Assembly: GCA_020851395.1 (NCBI GenBank)
Contig: JADZCW010000059.1
Coordinates: 1 to 33,843 of the forward strand
Direction of reading: 5' to 3'
Source of the DNA: Phycisphaeraceae bacterium
GTDB lineage: Bacteria > Planctomycetota > Phycisphaerae > Phycisphaerales > Phycisphaeraceae
Length of the DNA: 33,843 bases
The notes under the pieces are model-generated. The model saw only the letters and a program-made list of their open reading frames with translations. It was not told the DNA's origin and did not search any database. Below are positions 24,888 through 32,566 of this stretch, piece after piece. The position numbers and the translations under genes are program-made. Position 1 is the stretch's first letter; each line of letters opens with the position of its first letter.

Positions 24888-26198
24888 ATGGCGAGCATCG
24901 TAGACGATCCCAACGGCAGGAAGCGGATTCAGTTTGTCGCGGCGGACGGCCGGCGGCGGCAGGCGCGGCTGGGCAAGATGACCATGAAGCAGGCCGAGGC
25001 GGTCAAATTGCACGTCGAGCGGTTGATCGTCGCGCCGTTCTCGGAGCTGCCGCTTGACACGGCGCAATGGCTGGCGGGGCTCGAGGACACACTTCACGGC
25101 CGGCTGGCAGCGGTGGGTCTGGTCAAGCCCCGCAAGGCGAAGCGCGGCGGCGGGCTCAAGAAGTTCATCGACGACTATTTGGCCCAGCGGCCGGACGTCA
25201 AGCCGGGAACGATGATCGTCATGAGGCAGGCCGAGCGGCACCTTGTCCGATTCCTCGGCGAGGACACCGACCCGGCTGAGGTCACGCCGGCGGACGCAGA
25301 CGCCTACAGGGCTCACCTGCTGGGCGAGAGCCGTTCCAGGGCGACGGTGGCGAAGTGGTGCTACTACGCCCGTCATTACTTCGAGGTGGCCCGGCGGCGA
25401 AAGCTCCTCACTGAGAACCCCTTTGCCCATATCAAGGGGCAGGTTCACGGCAACCCGGCCCGACGGGTGTTCGTGCCGGCGGAGCATGCGCGGCGCGTGA
25501 TCGCGGCGGCACCAGACCCACAGTGGAAGCTGCTGATTGCCATGGCACGCTGGCAGGGCGTCCGAGTTCCGAGCGAGGTTGTGGACCTGCGATGGACCGA
25601 CGTGAACTTCGAGCTGTCGCGGCTCACGATCAGGGCGAGCAAGACGGCCCATCATGCCGACGGGGGTATCCGCGTGGTGCCGATCTTCCCCGAGGTCAGG
25701 CCCTATCTGCTGGACGTGTTCGAGCACGCCCCCGAGGGAGAAGCCCACGTCTTGCCGCGGTTCCGTGACGGCGGGATGAACCTACGGACCCAATTCAATC
25801 GGTACGTCGCTGCGGCGGGGCTGGCGCCATGGCCTAAGCCCTGGCAGAACATGCGGAGCACGCGGGCGACGGAGCTTGCGGACAAGTTCCCGAGCCACGT
25901 CTGCACGGCCTGGCTGGGGCACAACGAGGCGGTGGCGAACGAGTTCTACAGGCAAGTGACCGACGAGCACTTCACGCGTGCCGTGGCTGATGCGACGCCC
26001 ACGACCGTAGCCCATGACGCCGAGGCGGCGCGAAATCGGGCGCAGAATGCGTCGGAACTGGTCGGGACAGCCGAGAACGTCGAGAGGACCGGCGAAGAGA
26101 ATCAAGCGGATTTACCGACGCATTCTCATAAGTACCGATCAGTACATGACTTAGAAGTGGGAGCGGCAGGATTCGAACCTGCGACCAAGCGATTATGA
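24888..26198 (+). CDS. int: Tyrosine recombinase (integrase) overlapping the tRNA attachment site
   Basis: 436 aa in the integrated form. An N-terminal arm-binding region and a SAM-like core-binding domain (about 85-190) precede the catalytic domain. Catalytic residues: Arg226 (GVRVPSEV), Lys252 (SKTAHH), Arg323 in NMRSTRATEL (the usual box-II His is Asn321), His345 (WLGHNEAV) and Tyr354 (NEFYRQV). The C-terminal 13 codons lie within attR and the tRNA gene, giving GAAGFEPATKRL. In the circle the frame would instead run into the segment now at 16984-17155. It follows the IrrE-like gene by 3 nt, so it is the last gene of a regulatory-integration operon. The tRNA is transcribed towards it from the opposite strand. 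Confidence 0.93.
   Translation: MASIVDDPNGRKRIQFVAADGRRRQARLGKMTMKQAEAVKLHVERLIVAPFSELPLDTAQWLAGLEDTLHGRLAAVGLVKPRKAKRGGGLKKFIDDYLAQRPDVKPGTMIVMRQAERHLVRFLGEDTDPAEVTPADADAYRAHLLGESRSRATVAKWCYYARHYFEVARRRKLLTENPFAHIKGQVHGNPARRVFVPAEHARRVIAAAPDPQWKLLIAMARWQGVRVPSEVVDLRWTDVNFELSRLTIRASKTAHHADGGIRVVPIFPEVRPYLLDVFEHAPEGEAHVLPRFRDGGMNLRTQFNRYVAAAGLAPWPKPWQNMRSTRATELADKFPSHVCTAWLGHNEAVANEFYRQVTDEHFTRAVADATPTTVAHDAEAARNRAQNASELVGTAENVERTGEENQADLPTHSHKYRSVHDLEVGAAGFEPATKRL
26025..26044 (+). repeat. Candidate arm-type integrase site, right copy
   Basis: Matches 17025-17044 at 19 of 20 positions (difference A/G at position 14). It lies inside the integrase coding region, 113 bp before the attR core. 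Confidence 0.45.
26158..26179 (+). repeat. attR core, 22-bp direct repeat
   Basis: Identical to 16962-16983. It comprises the discriminator base, the 3' acceptor strand and the T-arm up to the T-loop of the tRNA-Ile(CAU) gene, so integration restores an intact tRNA. Confidence 0.9.
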
Positions 26199-26230
26199 GT
26201 CGCCCGCTCTGACCCCTGAGCTACGCTCCC
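26158..26230 (-). tRNA. tRNA-Ile (anticodon CAU, lysidine type)
   Basis: A full cloverleaf of 73 nt folds on the minus strand. It has a 7-bp acceptor (GGGAGCG with CGCTCCC), D-arm GCTC/GAGC, anticodon stem GGCGA/TCGCT, loop CTCATAA with anticodon CAT, T-arm GCAGG-TTCGAAT-CCTGC, and discriminator A. CCA is not encoded. G1 pairs with C72, so it is not the initiator. The anticodon arm and variable region (GGCGACTCATAATCGCTTGG) match the E. coli minor isoleucine tRNA, whose C34 is changed to lysidine by TilS to read AUA, rather than elongator Met. Elongator Met remains a less likely alternative. It serves as the attachment site of the element. Confidence 0.88.
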
Positions 26231-26253
26231 GACGTGGCATGCACGACCAGGCG

Positions 26254-26282
26254 AGTTTAGCTTTCGGGAACGGATAATCCAA
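26254..26282 (-). promoter_or_regulatory. Candidate promoter of the tRNA gene
   Basis: On the minus strand TTGGAT and TAAACT are spaced 17 nt apart, and the -10 box ends 23 nt before the mature tRNA 5' end. This gives a leader of about 16 nt. Matches are 3/6 (-35) and 4/6 (-10), so moderate support. Confidence 0.4.
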
Positions 26283-26348
26283 GCACGCGAGCGACGGGCC
26301 CTCACCCGCGCCGGGAAAGCGGCTGAAAACAGGCTCTGCGATGGCGGA

Positions 26349-27419
26349 TCACCGCCGATTTGCCGCCCCCGTCGGCCCCTGGGCCACCGATTGGTCGGCG
26401 ACGATGTGGATCGACGCCGTCGCCTCGTCGAAGGTCTGCGACTGCTGATCCGTCACGCGGACCTTGAGGATGTACTTGCCCACGCTCAGGCGGGCCGGCA
26501 GCTCGACCACCTGCACCACGAAAAAGTCCCGCCGGACGTTCCGTGACTCGTCCTGGATCTGCACCGCCGGCTGCTGCCAGACAGCCAGGCCATCGGCCTC
26601 GTTGTAGAGCGTCACCTCCTGCGTCAACTGCACGCGGTAGGCCTGCTCGCTGATTTTCCGCGACTGGAAGTGATCAAGCTCGACGTAGACGATCATCCGC
26701 GCCGCCCGGCCGACGAGCAGGGAAGTCGTGTCGATCGGGTCGTAGACGCCGAAGCTCTCGACGCGTTTGCAGAGCTCAAGCTTGCCGATGTGCAGGATCG
26801 GGGCATCGATCGCCTGCTCCGCCGCAGGGGGCGCCGCGGGCGTCGGTGGCACGGCATGAACAGCCGGGACGATCTCCGCGTCCGACGGGCTCGGGGGCGG
26901 CGTGGAGGCGGCGGCCACGATGGCCTGAAGCATCTGAGGGTTCGAGCTATTGACCATGGCCGCCCGTAATTGATCGAGCAGTCGCTGCTGCTCGGGCGTC
27001 AACGACGGCTCGGTGGCGGGAGATGTCTCGGCCGGCGTAGGCGCCGGCTCCGCGGCGGCGACCTGCTCGACGGCAGGAGGCGGCGGCGAAGCCTTGGGCT
27101 TGTCCCCCGCCACGGGCTCAAGCCAGAGCACCTGCGGAGAGGCCTCGGGCGTGTCCAGGTTGACGGTCGGCTCGTTGAGCCGCGCCAGGGCCTCACGCAG
27201 CCTGCGGGCCTGGGCGTCGGCCGCGGCCTGCGGATCGTTGGGATCGGTTGTGGCAGGGTCTGACGAGCGAGGCTCCGCCAAGGCCGTCTCGTCCGGGGCG
27301 ATGACCACGCTGCTGCCGGGCGTGGGGGGAGAGCTGGTGCACGCCGCCAGGACCAGGCCCGCCAGCGCCGTCATCAGACACACACGCAGATATCGGGGGG
27401 TGGATTGGGGGGTAGACAC
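26349..27419 (-). CDS. Predicted lipoprotein with Pro/Ala-rich linker
   Basis: 356 aa from a GTG start at 27419, chosen because AGGAGG lies 8 nt upstream and it gives a normal signal peptide. A further upstream GTG at 27503 overlaps the holA stop codon but would make the leader far too long. The signal LMTALAGLVLAAC ends in a lipobox with Cys27. A low-complexity Pro/Ala/Glu-rich region follows to about residue 210. Then comes a folded beta-rich domain (LHIGKLELCKRVESFGVYDP, RAARMIVYVELDHFQSRKI and VGKYILKVRVTDQQSQ), which looks like an Ig-like or C2-like beta sandwich. I do not recognise the family. The protein is probably tethered to a membrane with the C-terminal domain reaching into the periplasm. 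Confidence 0.75.
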   Translation of the reverse strand: MSTPQSTPRYLRVCLMTALAGLVLAACTSSPPTPGSSVVIAPDETALAEPRSSDPATTDPNDPQAAADAQARRLREALARLNEPTVNLDTPEASPQVLWLEPVAGDKPKASPPPPAVEQVAAAEPAPTPAETSPATEPSLTPEQQRLLDQLRAAMVNSSNPQMLQAIVAAASTPPPSPSDAEIVPAVHAVPPTPAAPPAAEQAIDAPILHIGKLELCKRVESFGVYDPIDTTSLLVGRAARMIVYVELDHFQSRKISEQAYRVQLTQEVTLYNEADGLAVWQQPAVQIQDESRNVRRDFFVVQVVELPARLSVGKYILKVRVTDQQSQTFDEATASIHIVADQSVAQGPTGAANRR

Positions 27420-27499
27420 GTCCGTCGCCTCCTGCGAAGGGCTATGCCGAGTGGAAGGCACGTTCATCCTGAACGTCCGGGGGCCTGGCCATTGCAGGC

Positions 27500-28567
27500 T
27501 CACCCCCGGGCTTCATCGGCCACTTGCACACAATAACATTCAAGATTCAGCATCGCCTCTCCCCGGCCCTGCTTGGTCCGCCGGTCGGCCTCCAGAACGG
27601 CTGTAAACCACGTCAGGACATCGTCTGTTTTGACTCGCCCCAGGGCATTGAAGAACAGCGCCTGGCGCGGCCCCCAGAGCTTAAGCTGCGGGGCGATCGC
27701 CGGAGGACGCAGGCCCTGGGCCATCATCACCGCGGCAAGGCTGAGCTTGCGCACCACGTCGGCCACGAAGTAATGCACCAGCGTCTCGGGCTGGCCCGAC
27801 AGCTCGACTAACTCCCGGAGCTTGACCAGCAGCGCTCCGACGCCTCCCCCGCAAGCCCCCCTGCCAGTACTGCCAGCCTGGATGAGCATGTTCAGAAAAG
27901 CGTCCTGCACGGCCCAGGCCTCCTCATCGCTGGACCGGCCGACGATCTGGTCGATCAGGTCCACGCTGATCGGCTGACTCGGTCCCGCCAGGGCAGAGAG
28001 CTTGGCCAGCTCGCTGTCGAGCCGCCCCAGGTCCCCACTGCCGAGACGGTTGACCAACTCGCCGGCGGAGGCTGAGGGCAGCTTGGCCTGATAGACGTCG
28101 ACAGCCCGCTTGGTGAGCCAGGCGGCGGCCTCGGCCCGCTTCATCGGATCACAGCGAACGATCGCCCCCCCCTGCTTCTCGATGAGCTTGTCGAGGTTGC
28201 CGCGGTTCCAGGTCTCGCTGCGCAGCACCAACACGGCCGAGTCCGACGGCGCCTGGGCGTAGCGCTCCAGGGCCTGGCGGTGGGTCTTGACGAAATCGGC
28301 GGCGGCGTCCACCACAACGATCTTGAAAGGCGACAACAGGCTGAGCGTGCGCAGCTCGTCAAAGACATCCGCCAGGCCGACCGTCTTGCCGTCAAACGTG
28401 ACCGGCTCGATCGGGCCATGCACTTTGGCGAAGTTCTCTCGGATCTCTTCAAGCCGCAGCCGCTGGAGCATCGGCTCGGGACCGACCAGGGCGTAGACGC
28501 GGCCCTGGGGACTCAGGGCCGTCGGGCCGGCGGCGGAGGCGGATCGGGTTGATCGGGCCGGTGGCAT
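27500..28567 (-). CDS. holA: DNA polymerase III subunit delta
   Basis: 355 aa. HolA is the clamp-loader subunit that opens the beta sliding clamp. Family features are the N-terminal YALVGPEPMLQRLRLEEIRE (the motif at which delta normally has G-x-E/D-x-y-L), LLSPFKIVVVDAAADFVKTH, and RAEAAAWLTKRA followed by ELVNRLGSGDLGRLDSELAKL. The C-terminal collar domain contains ALLVKLRELVELSGQPETLV and the RQALFFNALGR segment. The length is typical. It is co-directional with mgtE (47-nt gap) and with the lipoprotein gene downstream. Confidence 0.88.
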   Translation of the reverse strand: MPPARSTRSASAAGPTALSPQGRVYALVGPEPMLQRLRLEEIRENFAKVHGPIEPVTFDGKTVGLADVFDELRTLSLLSPFKIVVVDAAADFVKTHRQALERYAQAPSDSAVLVLRSETWNRGNLDKLIEKQGGAIVRCDPMKRAEAAAWLTKRAVDVYQAKLPSASAGELVNRLGSGDLGRLDSELAKLSALAGPSQPISVDLIDQIVGRSSDEEAWAVQDAFLNMLIQAGSTGRGACGGGVGALLVKLRELVELSGQPETLVHYFVADVVRKLSLAAVMMAQGLRPPAIAPQLKLWGPRQALFFNALGRVKTDDVLTWFTAVLEADRRTKQGRGEAMLNLECYCVQVADEARG

Positions 28568-28614
28568 GGGTCGATGTTAACGGCCGGGGCGTGTCGCGTC
28601 GAGACTTGTGGACG

Positions 28615-30048
28615 TCACGCCGCCCCGGAGAGCGCGGGCACGAGGTGTCGTGCGAGCTCAATGAGCAGGAAGAACGACGCGATATCCGCGAGGGTTGCGA
28701 CCATGGGCCCCGAGGCCATGGCCGGGTCGAGGCGGAGCTTGCGCAGCCCCAGCGGGACGATCCCTCCGAGCGTCACGGCGACGATGGAGTTGACCGCGAA
28801 GGCCACGCCGACGGCGATCGGCAGCCCGGAGATGTGGCTGCGGTAGACCCACGCCAGCCCCGCCAGCAGCAGGCCGATCACCAGCCCGTTGACGGCCCCT
28901 ACCACGATCTCCTTGAAGGCCACACGCAGCGTGTCGCGCGGGCGGATCAGCCCCAGCGTCAGCTCGCGGATCGAGACCGAGATCGACTGCTGAGCCGACG
29001 CCCCGCTCATCCCTGCGACCATCGGCAGGAAGATGGCCAACGCCGACAAACGCTGAATGACGCCCTCATGAAAGGCGATGATCGACGTCGAGCCCGCCAC
29101 CAGGGCGATGTTAGGCACCAGGAACATCAGCCGGTGCAGCGAGCGGGTGAACATCGGCTGCGATCGAAGCTCCTCACCGGTAACGATGCCGGCCGCACGC
29201 ATCAGCAGCCGGTCGGCCCGCTCGCCCAGGGCGGCCTGCACGGCCGCGCGGAGGACGACGCCCAGCAGCCGATCCTGTTGATCAACGACGGGCACGGCCC
29301 CGAAGGAGTGGTGGTCGAAGAAGGAGGCCAGGTCGTCGAGCGTGTCCGTGGCCCGGACGAAGCGCGGTTGAGTGATCATGATCGTGCTCAGCCGCGCCGA
29401 TCGCGGCGCCAGCAGCAGGTCGCGCAGCCGGACCACCCCCACGAGCCGACCAGCCTCGCCGGTGACGTAGAGGAACACCACCAGGTACTCGCTGAACTCC
29501 TGGGCGTGGGCCCGCATGTTGCTGATCACGTCGTCGACCAGCAGGTTCTGGTCGTAGTGCAGGTACTCGGTGACCATCAGGCCGCCGGCGACGTCGGGGG
29601 GGTAGCTGCCGAGGTTCCGGGCGTCGCGGGCGGCGGCCGGGTCCATCTCCTGGAGGATGGCCTGGGCGTCCTCATGGGTGAGCTCGGCCAGGATGTCCGC
29701 CTGGTCGTCCGAGTCCATCTCGTCGACGATGGCGGCCGCGGCCTGCGGCGAGAGCTCCTCGATGACGTCCGCGGCGTAGTCGTCGCTGAGGTGCTCCATC
29801 AGGTCGGCCGCAAGCTCCGGATCGATCATGCTGAACAGACGCGTCCGACGATCCTCGTCGAGCTGATTGATGGAGTAGGGGATGTCGGCCGGCACGAGCA
29901 GGTTCAGGAACATCGTCAGGTGCTCGGCGTTGCCCGAGTCGATGATCTCCTCGAGGGCCTGCCAGGGCTCGAGGCCCAGGGCCAGGCTGGCGCCACCGGC
30001 GTCGACCTCGGACGTCGGCTGGGGATCGGGCGTGGGCGTCTGGGACAT
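28615..30048 (-). CDS. mgtE: Magnesium transporter MgtE
   Basis: 477 aa from the ATG at 30048, which has AGGAGG 7 nt upstream; an upstream frame to 30120 lacks a site. Domain order is typical. An N-terminal superhelical domain contains DRRTRLFSMIDPELAADLME, DDYAADVIEELSPQ and MDSDDQADILAELTHEDAQ. A CBS pair follows (about residues 125-250) with FFDHHSFGAVPVVDQQDRLL. Five membrane helices lie in the C-terminal third, including ALAIFLPMVAGMSGASAQQS, with the conserved pore segment and an Asp-containing last helix region. MgtE is a Mg2+ channel gated by cytoplasmic Mg2+. TAGAAT at 30135-30140 (minus) may be its -10 box. Confidence 0.94.
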   Translation of the reverse strand: MSQTPTPDPQPTSEVDAGGASLALGLEPWQALEEIIDSGNAEHLTMFLNLLVPADIPYSINQLDEDRRTRLFSMIDPELAADLMEHLSDDYAADVIEELSPQAAAAIVDEMDSDDQADILAELTHEDAQAILQEMDPAAARDARNLGSYPPDVAGGLMVTEYLHYDQNLLVDDVISNMRAHAQEFSEYLVVFLYVTGEAGRLVGVVRLRDLLLAPRSARLSTIMITQPRFVRATDTLDDLASFFDHHSFGAVPVVDQQDRLLGVVLRAAVQAALGERADRLLMRAAGIVTGEELRSQPMFTRSLHRLMFLVPNIALVAGSTSIIAFHEGVIQRLSALAIFLPMVAGMSGASAQQSISVSIRELTLGLIRPRDTLRVAFKEIVVGAVNGLVIGLLLAGLAWVYRSHISGLPIAVGVAFAVNSIVAVTLGGIVPLGLRKLRLDPAMASGPMVATLADIASFFLLIELARHLVPALSGAA

Positions 30049-30190
30049 GGACGATCCTCCTGAAAACAGCCAACCGCCGGGGTGACGCGGCACGGCGCGA
30101 CGTGCACGCCAGGGAGTCACGAGATGCGTCAGCGATTCTAACCCCTGGCGTGGTGGATCGCGGCGACGCGGACAGGAATAAATTCACCCG

Positions 30191-30224
30191 GGGAGCAAAG
30201 CAACAGCCCCCGACGGCGGGGGCT
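30191..30224 (-). terminator. Intrinsic terminator of the rplQ operon
   Basis: A perfect 8-bp stem (AGCCCCCG with CGGGGGCT, loop of 4) at 30205-30224, 39 nt after the rplQ stop, is followed on the minus strand by GTTGCTTTGCT. It ends the map-to-rplQ transcription unit. Confidence 0.7.
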
Positions 30225-30263
30225 GGGATGCTCGGTTAGCGAAAGAGCGAACTGACCGGTTGG

Positions 30264-30848
30264 TCAGGCCCCGACGGGGGCGGCACTCTCGGCGGCAGGG
30301 GCACTTCCGGGGGCCTTACGCAGCTTGGCGGCGAACTCCATCCGCTTGTTGGCCTTGTTGCGCCGGCGGGAGTATTGGCCGGACACCTGCGGGCCCTCCT
30401 CGTTGCCGACGAGCTGGATCACGCACAGCTGCCCGCCGTCGCCGATGCGGTGGCGGGCCAGGCGGACAATGCGGGTGTAGCCGCCCTGGCGGTCCTTGTA
30501 CTTCGGGGCGATCTCGTCGAAGAGCTTCTTGACCACGCGGGGCCCGCGGATCAACTCGCCGTAGCGGTTGATCGTGTAGTCGGGCTTGTCCTCGGGGTCG
30601 ATGGCCTTGACGTCGAAGTCCACGAGGATCGGGTTGCCGATCGCCCGGATGACCTGCCGGCGGGCGTGCAACGTGCCACGCTTGCCCAGGGTGATCAGGC
30701 GCTCGACCAGGGGCTGGACGCTCTTGGCCCGGGGGATGGTGGTGGTGATCTGGCCGTGGGTCAGCAGCGACACGGCCATGTTCCGCCACATGGCGCGGCG
30801 GTGTTCGGTGTCACGGCTGAGCTTGTAACCGGCGATGTTGTGTCTCAT
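30264..30848 (-). CDS. rplQ: 50S ribosomal protein L17
   Basis: 194 aa. The N-terminus MRHNIAGYKLSRDTEHRRAM and the following LLTHGQITTTIPRAKSVQPLVERLITLGKRG are unmistakable L17, as is the later YKDRQGGYTRIVRLARHRIG. It is longer than the usual 115-130 aa. An insertion of about 30 residues (ILVDFDVKAIDPEDKPDYTI and following) separates the two conserved halves, and a C-terminal extension rich in Lys and Ala ends the protein. It is the last gene of the alpha operon, 56 nt after rpoA. Confidence 0.95.
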   Translation of the reverse strand: MRHNIAGYKLSRDTEHRRAMWRNMAVSLLTHGQITTTIPRAKSVQPLVERLITLGKRGTLHARRQVIRAIGNPILVDFDVKAIDPEDKPDYTINRYGELIRGPRVVKKLFDEIAPKYKDRQGGYTRIVRLARHRIGDGGQLCVIQLVGNEEGPQVSGQYSRRRNKANKRMEFAAKLRKAPGSAPAAESAAPVGA

Positions 30849-30904
30849 GACTGAACTCTTGCACGTTAGCCCGGCGGGGCCGGGTCATGATCGATACGGG
30901 TTTA

Positions 30905-31927
30905 TTATTCAGGGCTGGCGACCGGGGCCATCGGAGTCCGCAGCTCCTCGGGGAGCTCCATGCCCAGGGACAGGCTCATGTCCGCGAGCTTGCGCTTGAC
31001 CTCGCGGAGCGACGTCTTGCCGAACGAACGGACCTTCAAGAGGTCCTGCTCGGTATGCTGGACGAGTTCGCCGACGCTCTTGATGTTGGCCGACTCGATG
31101 CAGTTGCTCGCCCGCACGGACAGCTCCATCTCGGAGATGGGCATCTTGAGCTTGCGGATCAGGTCCTCCTCGATCTTGGCCGCGGCGGATGCCGACTCGC
31201 TGGCGACGGCCTGGCCGAGCTCGAAGTACTGCACGAAGGGGTTGAGGTGCTTGCGGAGGATCTTGCCAGCCTCGACCAGCGCCATCTCGGGCGCCACCGT
31301 GCCGTTGGTCCAGATCTCCAGCGTCAGCTTGTCGTAGTTGGTCTTCTGGCCGACGCGGGTGTCCTCGACCTTGTACCGCACGCGCTGCACGGGCGAGAAG
31401 ATCGCGTCGACGGGGATCCAGCCGATCTCCTGGTCGCCGCGCTGCTGGTACTGCTCGCTGGCAGGCATGTAGCCGCGGCCCTTGCCGACGACGAACTCCA
31501 TGTCGAACTCGATCTGCTTGGTCAGCGTCGCCAGCACCAGTTCCTTGTTGTGGATGGTGATGGAGGTGTCGGCCTCGATCAGGTCCGCCGTCACCTCGCC
31601 TGGGCCCTCGGCCTGCAGACGCATGGTCCTCGGCTCGTCGGACTCCATCGAGACGATCATGTTCTTGATGTTCAGGACGATGTCCGTCACGTCCTCCATC
31701 ACGCCCTCGAGGCTGGAGAACTCGTGGCTGGCGCCCTTGATGCGGACGGCCGTGACGGCCGATCCCTCGAGGCTCGACAGCAGGATGCGCCGCAGGCTGT
31801 TGCCGATGGTCGTGCCGAACCCGCGCTCGAACGGCTCGATGGTGAAGCGGCCGAACGTCGCGGTGTTGACCTCGGTGTCGGGCACGACACGACTGGGCAG
31901 TTCAAGTCCACGCCAACGCATTCGCAT
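30905..31927 (-). CDS. rpoA: RNA polymerase subunit alpha
   Basis: 340 aa. The N-terminal domain has TFGRFTIEPFERGFGTTIGN and the dimerisation motif NSLRRILLSSLEGSAVTAV, followed by the usual insert domain. A flexible linker leads to the C-terminal domain with MPISEMELSVRASNCIESAN, GELVQHTEQDLLKVRSFGKT and SLREVKRKLADMSLSLGM, which contacts UP elements and activators. The length is typical. GGAG lies about 9 nt upstream of the start. In most bacteria rpsD precedes rpoA; here the gene follows rpsK directly after a 172-nt gap. Confidence 0.97.
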   Translation of the reverse strand: MRMRWRGLELPSRVVPDTEVNTATFGRFTIEPFERGFGTTIGNSLRRILLSSLEGSAVTAVRIKGASHEFSSLEGVMEDVTDIVLNIKNMIVSMESDEPRTMRLQAEGPGEVTADLIEADTSITIHNKELVLATLTKQIEFDMEFVVGKGRGYMPASEQYQQRGDQEIGWIPVDAIFSPVQRVRYKVEDTRVGQKTNYDKLTLEIWTNGTVAPEMALVEAGKILRKHLNPFVQYFELGQAVASESASAAAKIEEDLIRKLKMPISEMELSVRASNCIESANIKSVGELVQHTEQDLLKVRSFGKTSLREVKRKLADMSLSLGMELPEELRTPMAPVASPE

Positions 31928-32073
31928 AGTCAGGGCTCCGAATCCAGGTCAGCAGACCTTGTTGATCAAGGTGACTGTCGGGAATGGCGCTCCACGGTGG
32001 CGCTGCTGAGCCGCAGCCGGGGCTTCTTTTCCCGCAGGTGTGTCGATTCGTTCGGACGGCGATCCTCTTCCGA

Positions 32074-32093
32074 CGCCCCCACTTCCGGGGGCG
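32074..32093 (-). promoter_or_regulatory. Hairpin in the rpsK-rpoA gap
   Basis: A 7-bp GC-only stem (CGCCCCC with GGGGGCG) and 6-nt loop (GGAAGT on the minus strand) lie 7 nt after the rpsK stop. No T-run follows, so it is not an obvious terminator. It could protect the mRNA or regulate the rpoA-rplQ part. It sits where rpsD would normally be. Confidence 0.35.
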
Positions 32094-32099
32094 GGGGGA

Positions 32100-32477
32100 T
32101 TACACGCGGCGCTTCTTCCGGGGCCGGCAGCCGTTGTGGGGGATCGGGGTGCGGTCCTCGACGGCGGTGATCTTCAGGCCCGCTCGCTGCAGGGCGGTGA
32201 CGGCCGACTCGCGGCCGGCGCCGGCGCCCTTGACGCGGACCTCGACCTCCTGCATGCCGATCTTGCTCGCGGCGTTGGCGGCCTCCTCGGCCGCGCGGGT
32301 CGCGGCGAAGGGGGTGCTCTTGCGCGAGCCCTTGAAGCCGATCGTGCCGGCCGACGCCCAGGCGACGGTCTCGCCGTTGGTGTCGGTGATGGTCACCACC
32401 GTGTTGTTGAAGGTGGCCTTGACGTGGGCGATGCCGCGGGTCACGTGCCGGCGGATTTTCTTGGTCTTCTTAGCCAT
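32100..32477 (-). CDS. rpsK: 30S ribosomal protein S11
   Basis: 125 aa from the ATG at 32477 (MAKKTKKIRRHVTRGIAHV); a longer frame upstream is not conserved. S11 signatures are ATFNNTVVTITDTNGETVAW, GFKGSRKSTPFAA and the C-terminal DRTPIPHNGCRPRKKRRV. It forms part of the 30S platform near the mRNA exit. It lies between rpsM and rpoA. Confidence 0.97.
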   Translation of the reverse strand: MAKKTKKIRRHVTRGIAHVKATFNNTVVTITDTNGETVAWASAGTIGFKGSRKSTPFAATRAAEEAANAASKIGMQEVEVRVKGAGAGRESAVTALQRAGLKITAVEDRTPIPHNGCRPRKKRRV

Positions 32478-32566
32478 GGGCGGGTCCGGGAGAGCAGTTG
32501 GGGTTTGGAATCGGGGCTGAGCCGGCCCTCGCCGCTCAGACAACCGGAGTCACCTTCCGGGGGGGG

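Larger units (their letters stand above)
16962..26179. mobile_element. Integrated capsid-encoding element (phage-satellite-like), 9.2 kb
   Basis: The element is bounded by a perfect 22-bp direct repeat, with the right copy forming the 3' end of a tRNA-Ile(CAU) gene. Every gene in it is on the plus strand: two hypothetical genes, prohead protease-capsid fusion, AlpA-like HTH, primase-helicase, XRE regulator, second HTH, ImmA/IrrE-like peptidase and tyrosine integrase. There is no terminase, portal, head-completion, tail or lysis gene, and 9.2 kb is too small for a tailed phage. The integrase, HTH and primase are all full length, so it appears intact rather than a decayed prophage. The best description is a satellite or minimal mobile element that encodes its own capsid protein and presumably borrows other virion parts. 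That reading is inferred from gene content. Confidence 0.9.

Noticed and set aside
26158..26230. Elongator tRNA-Met
   Set aside because: The anticodon is CAT, but the anticodon arm and variable loop match the lysidine-type isoleucine tRNA far better; Met stays a minor alternative.
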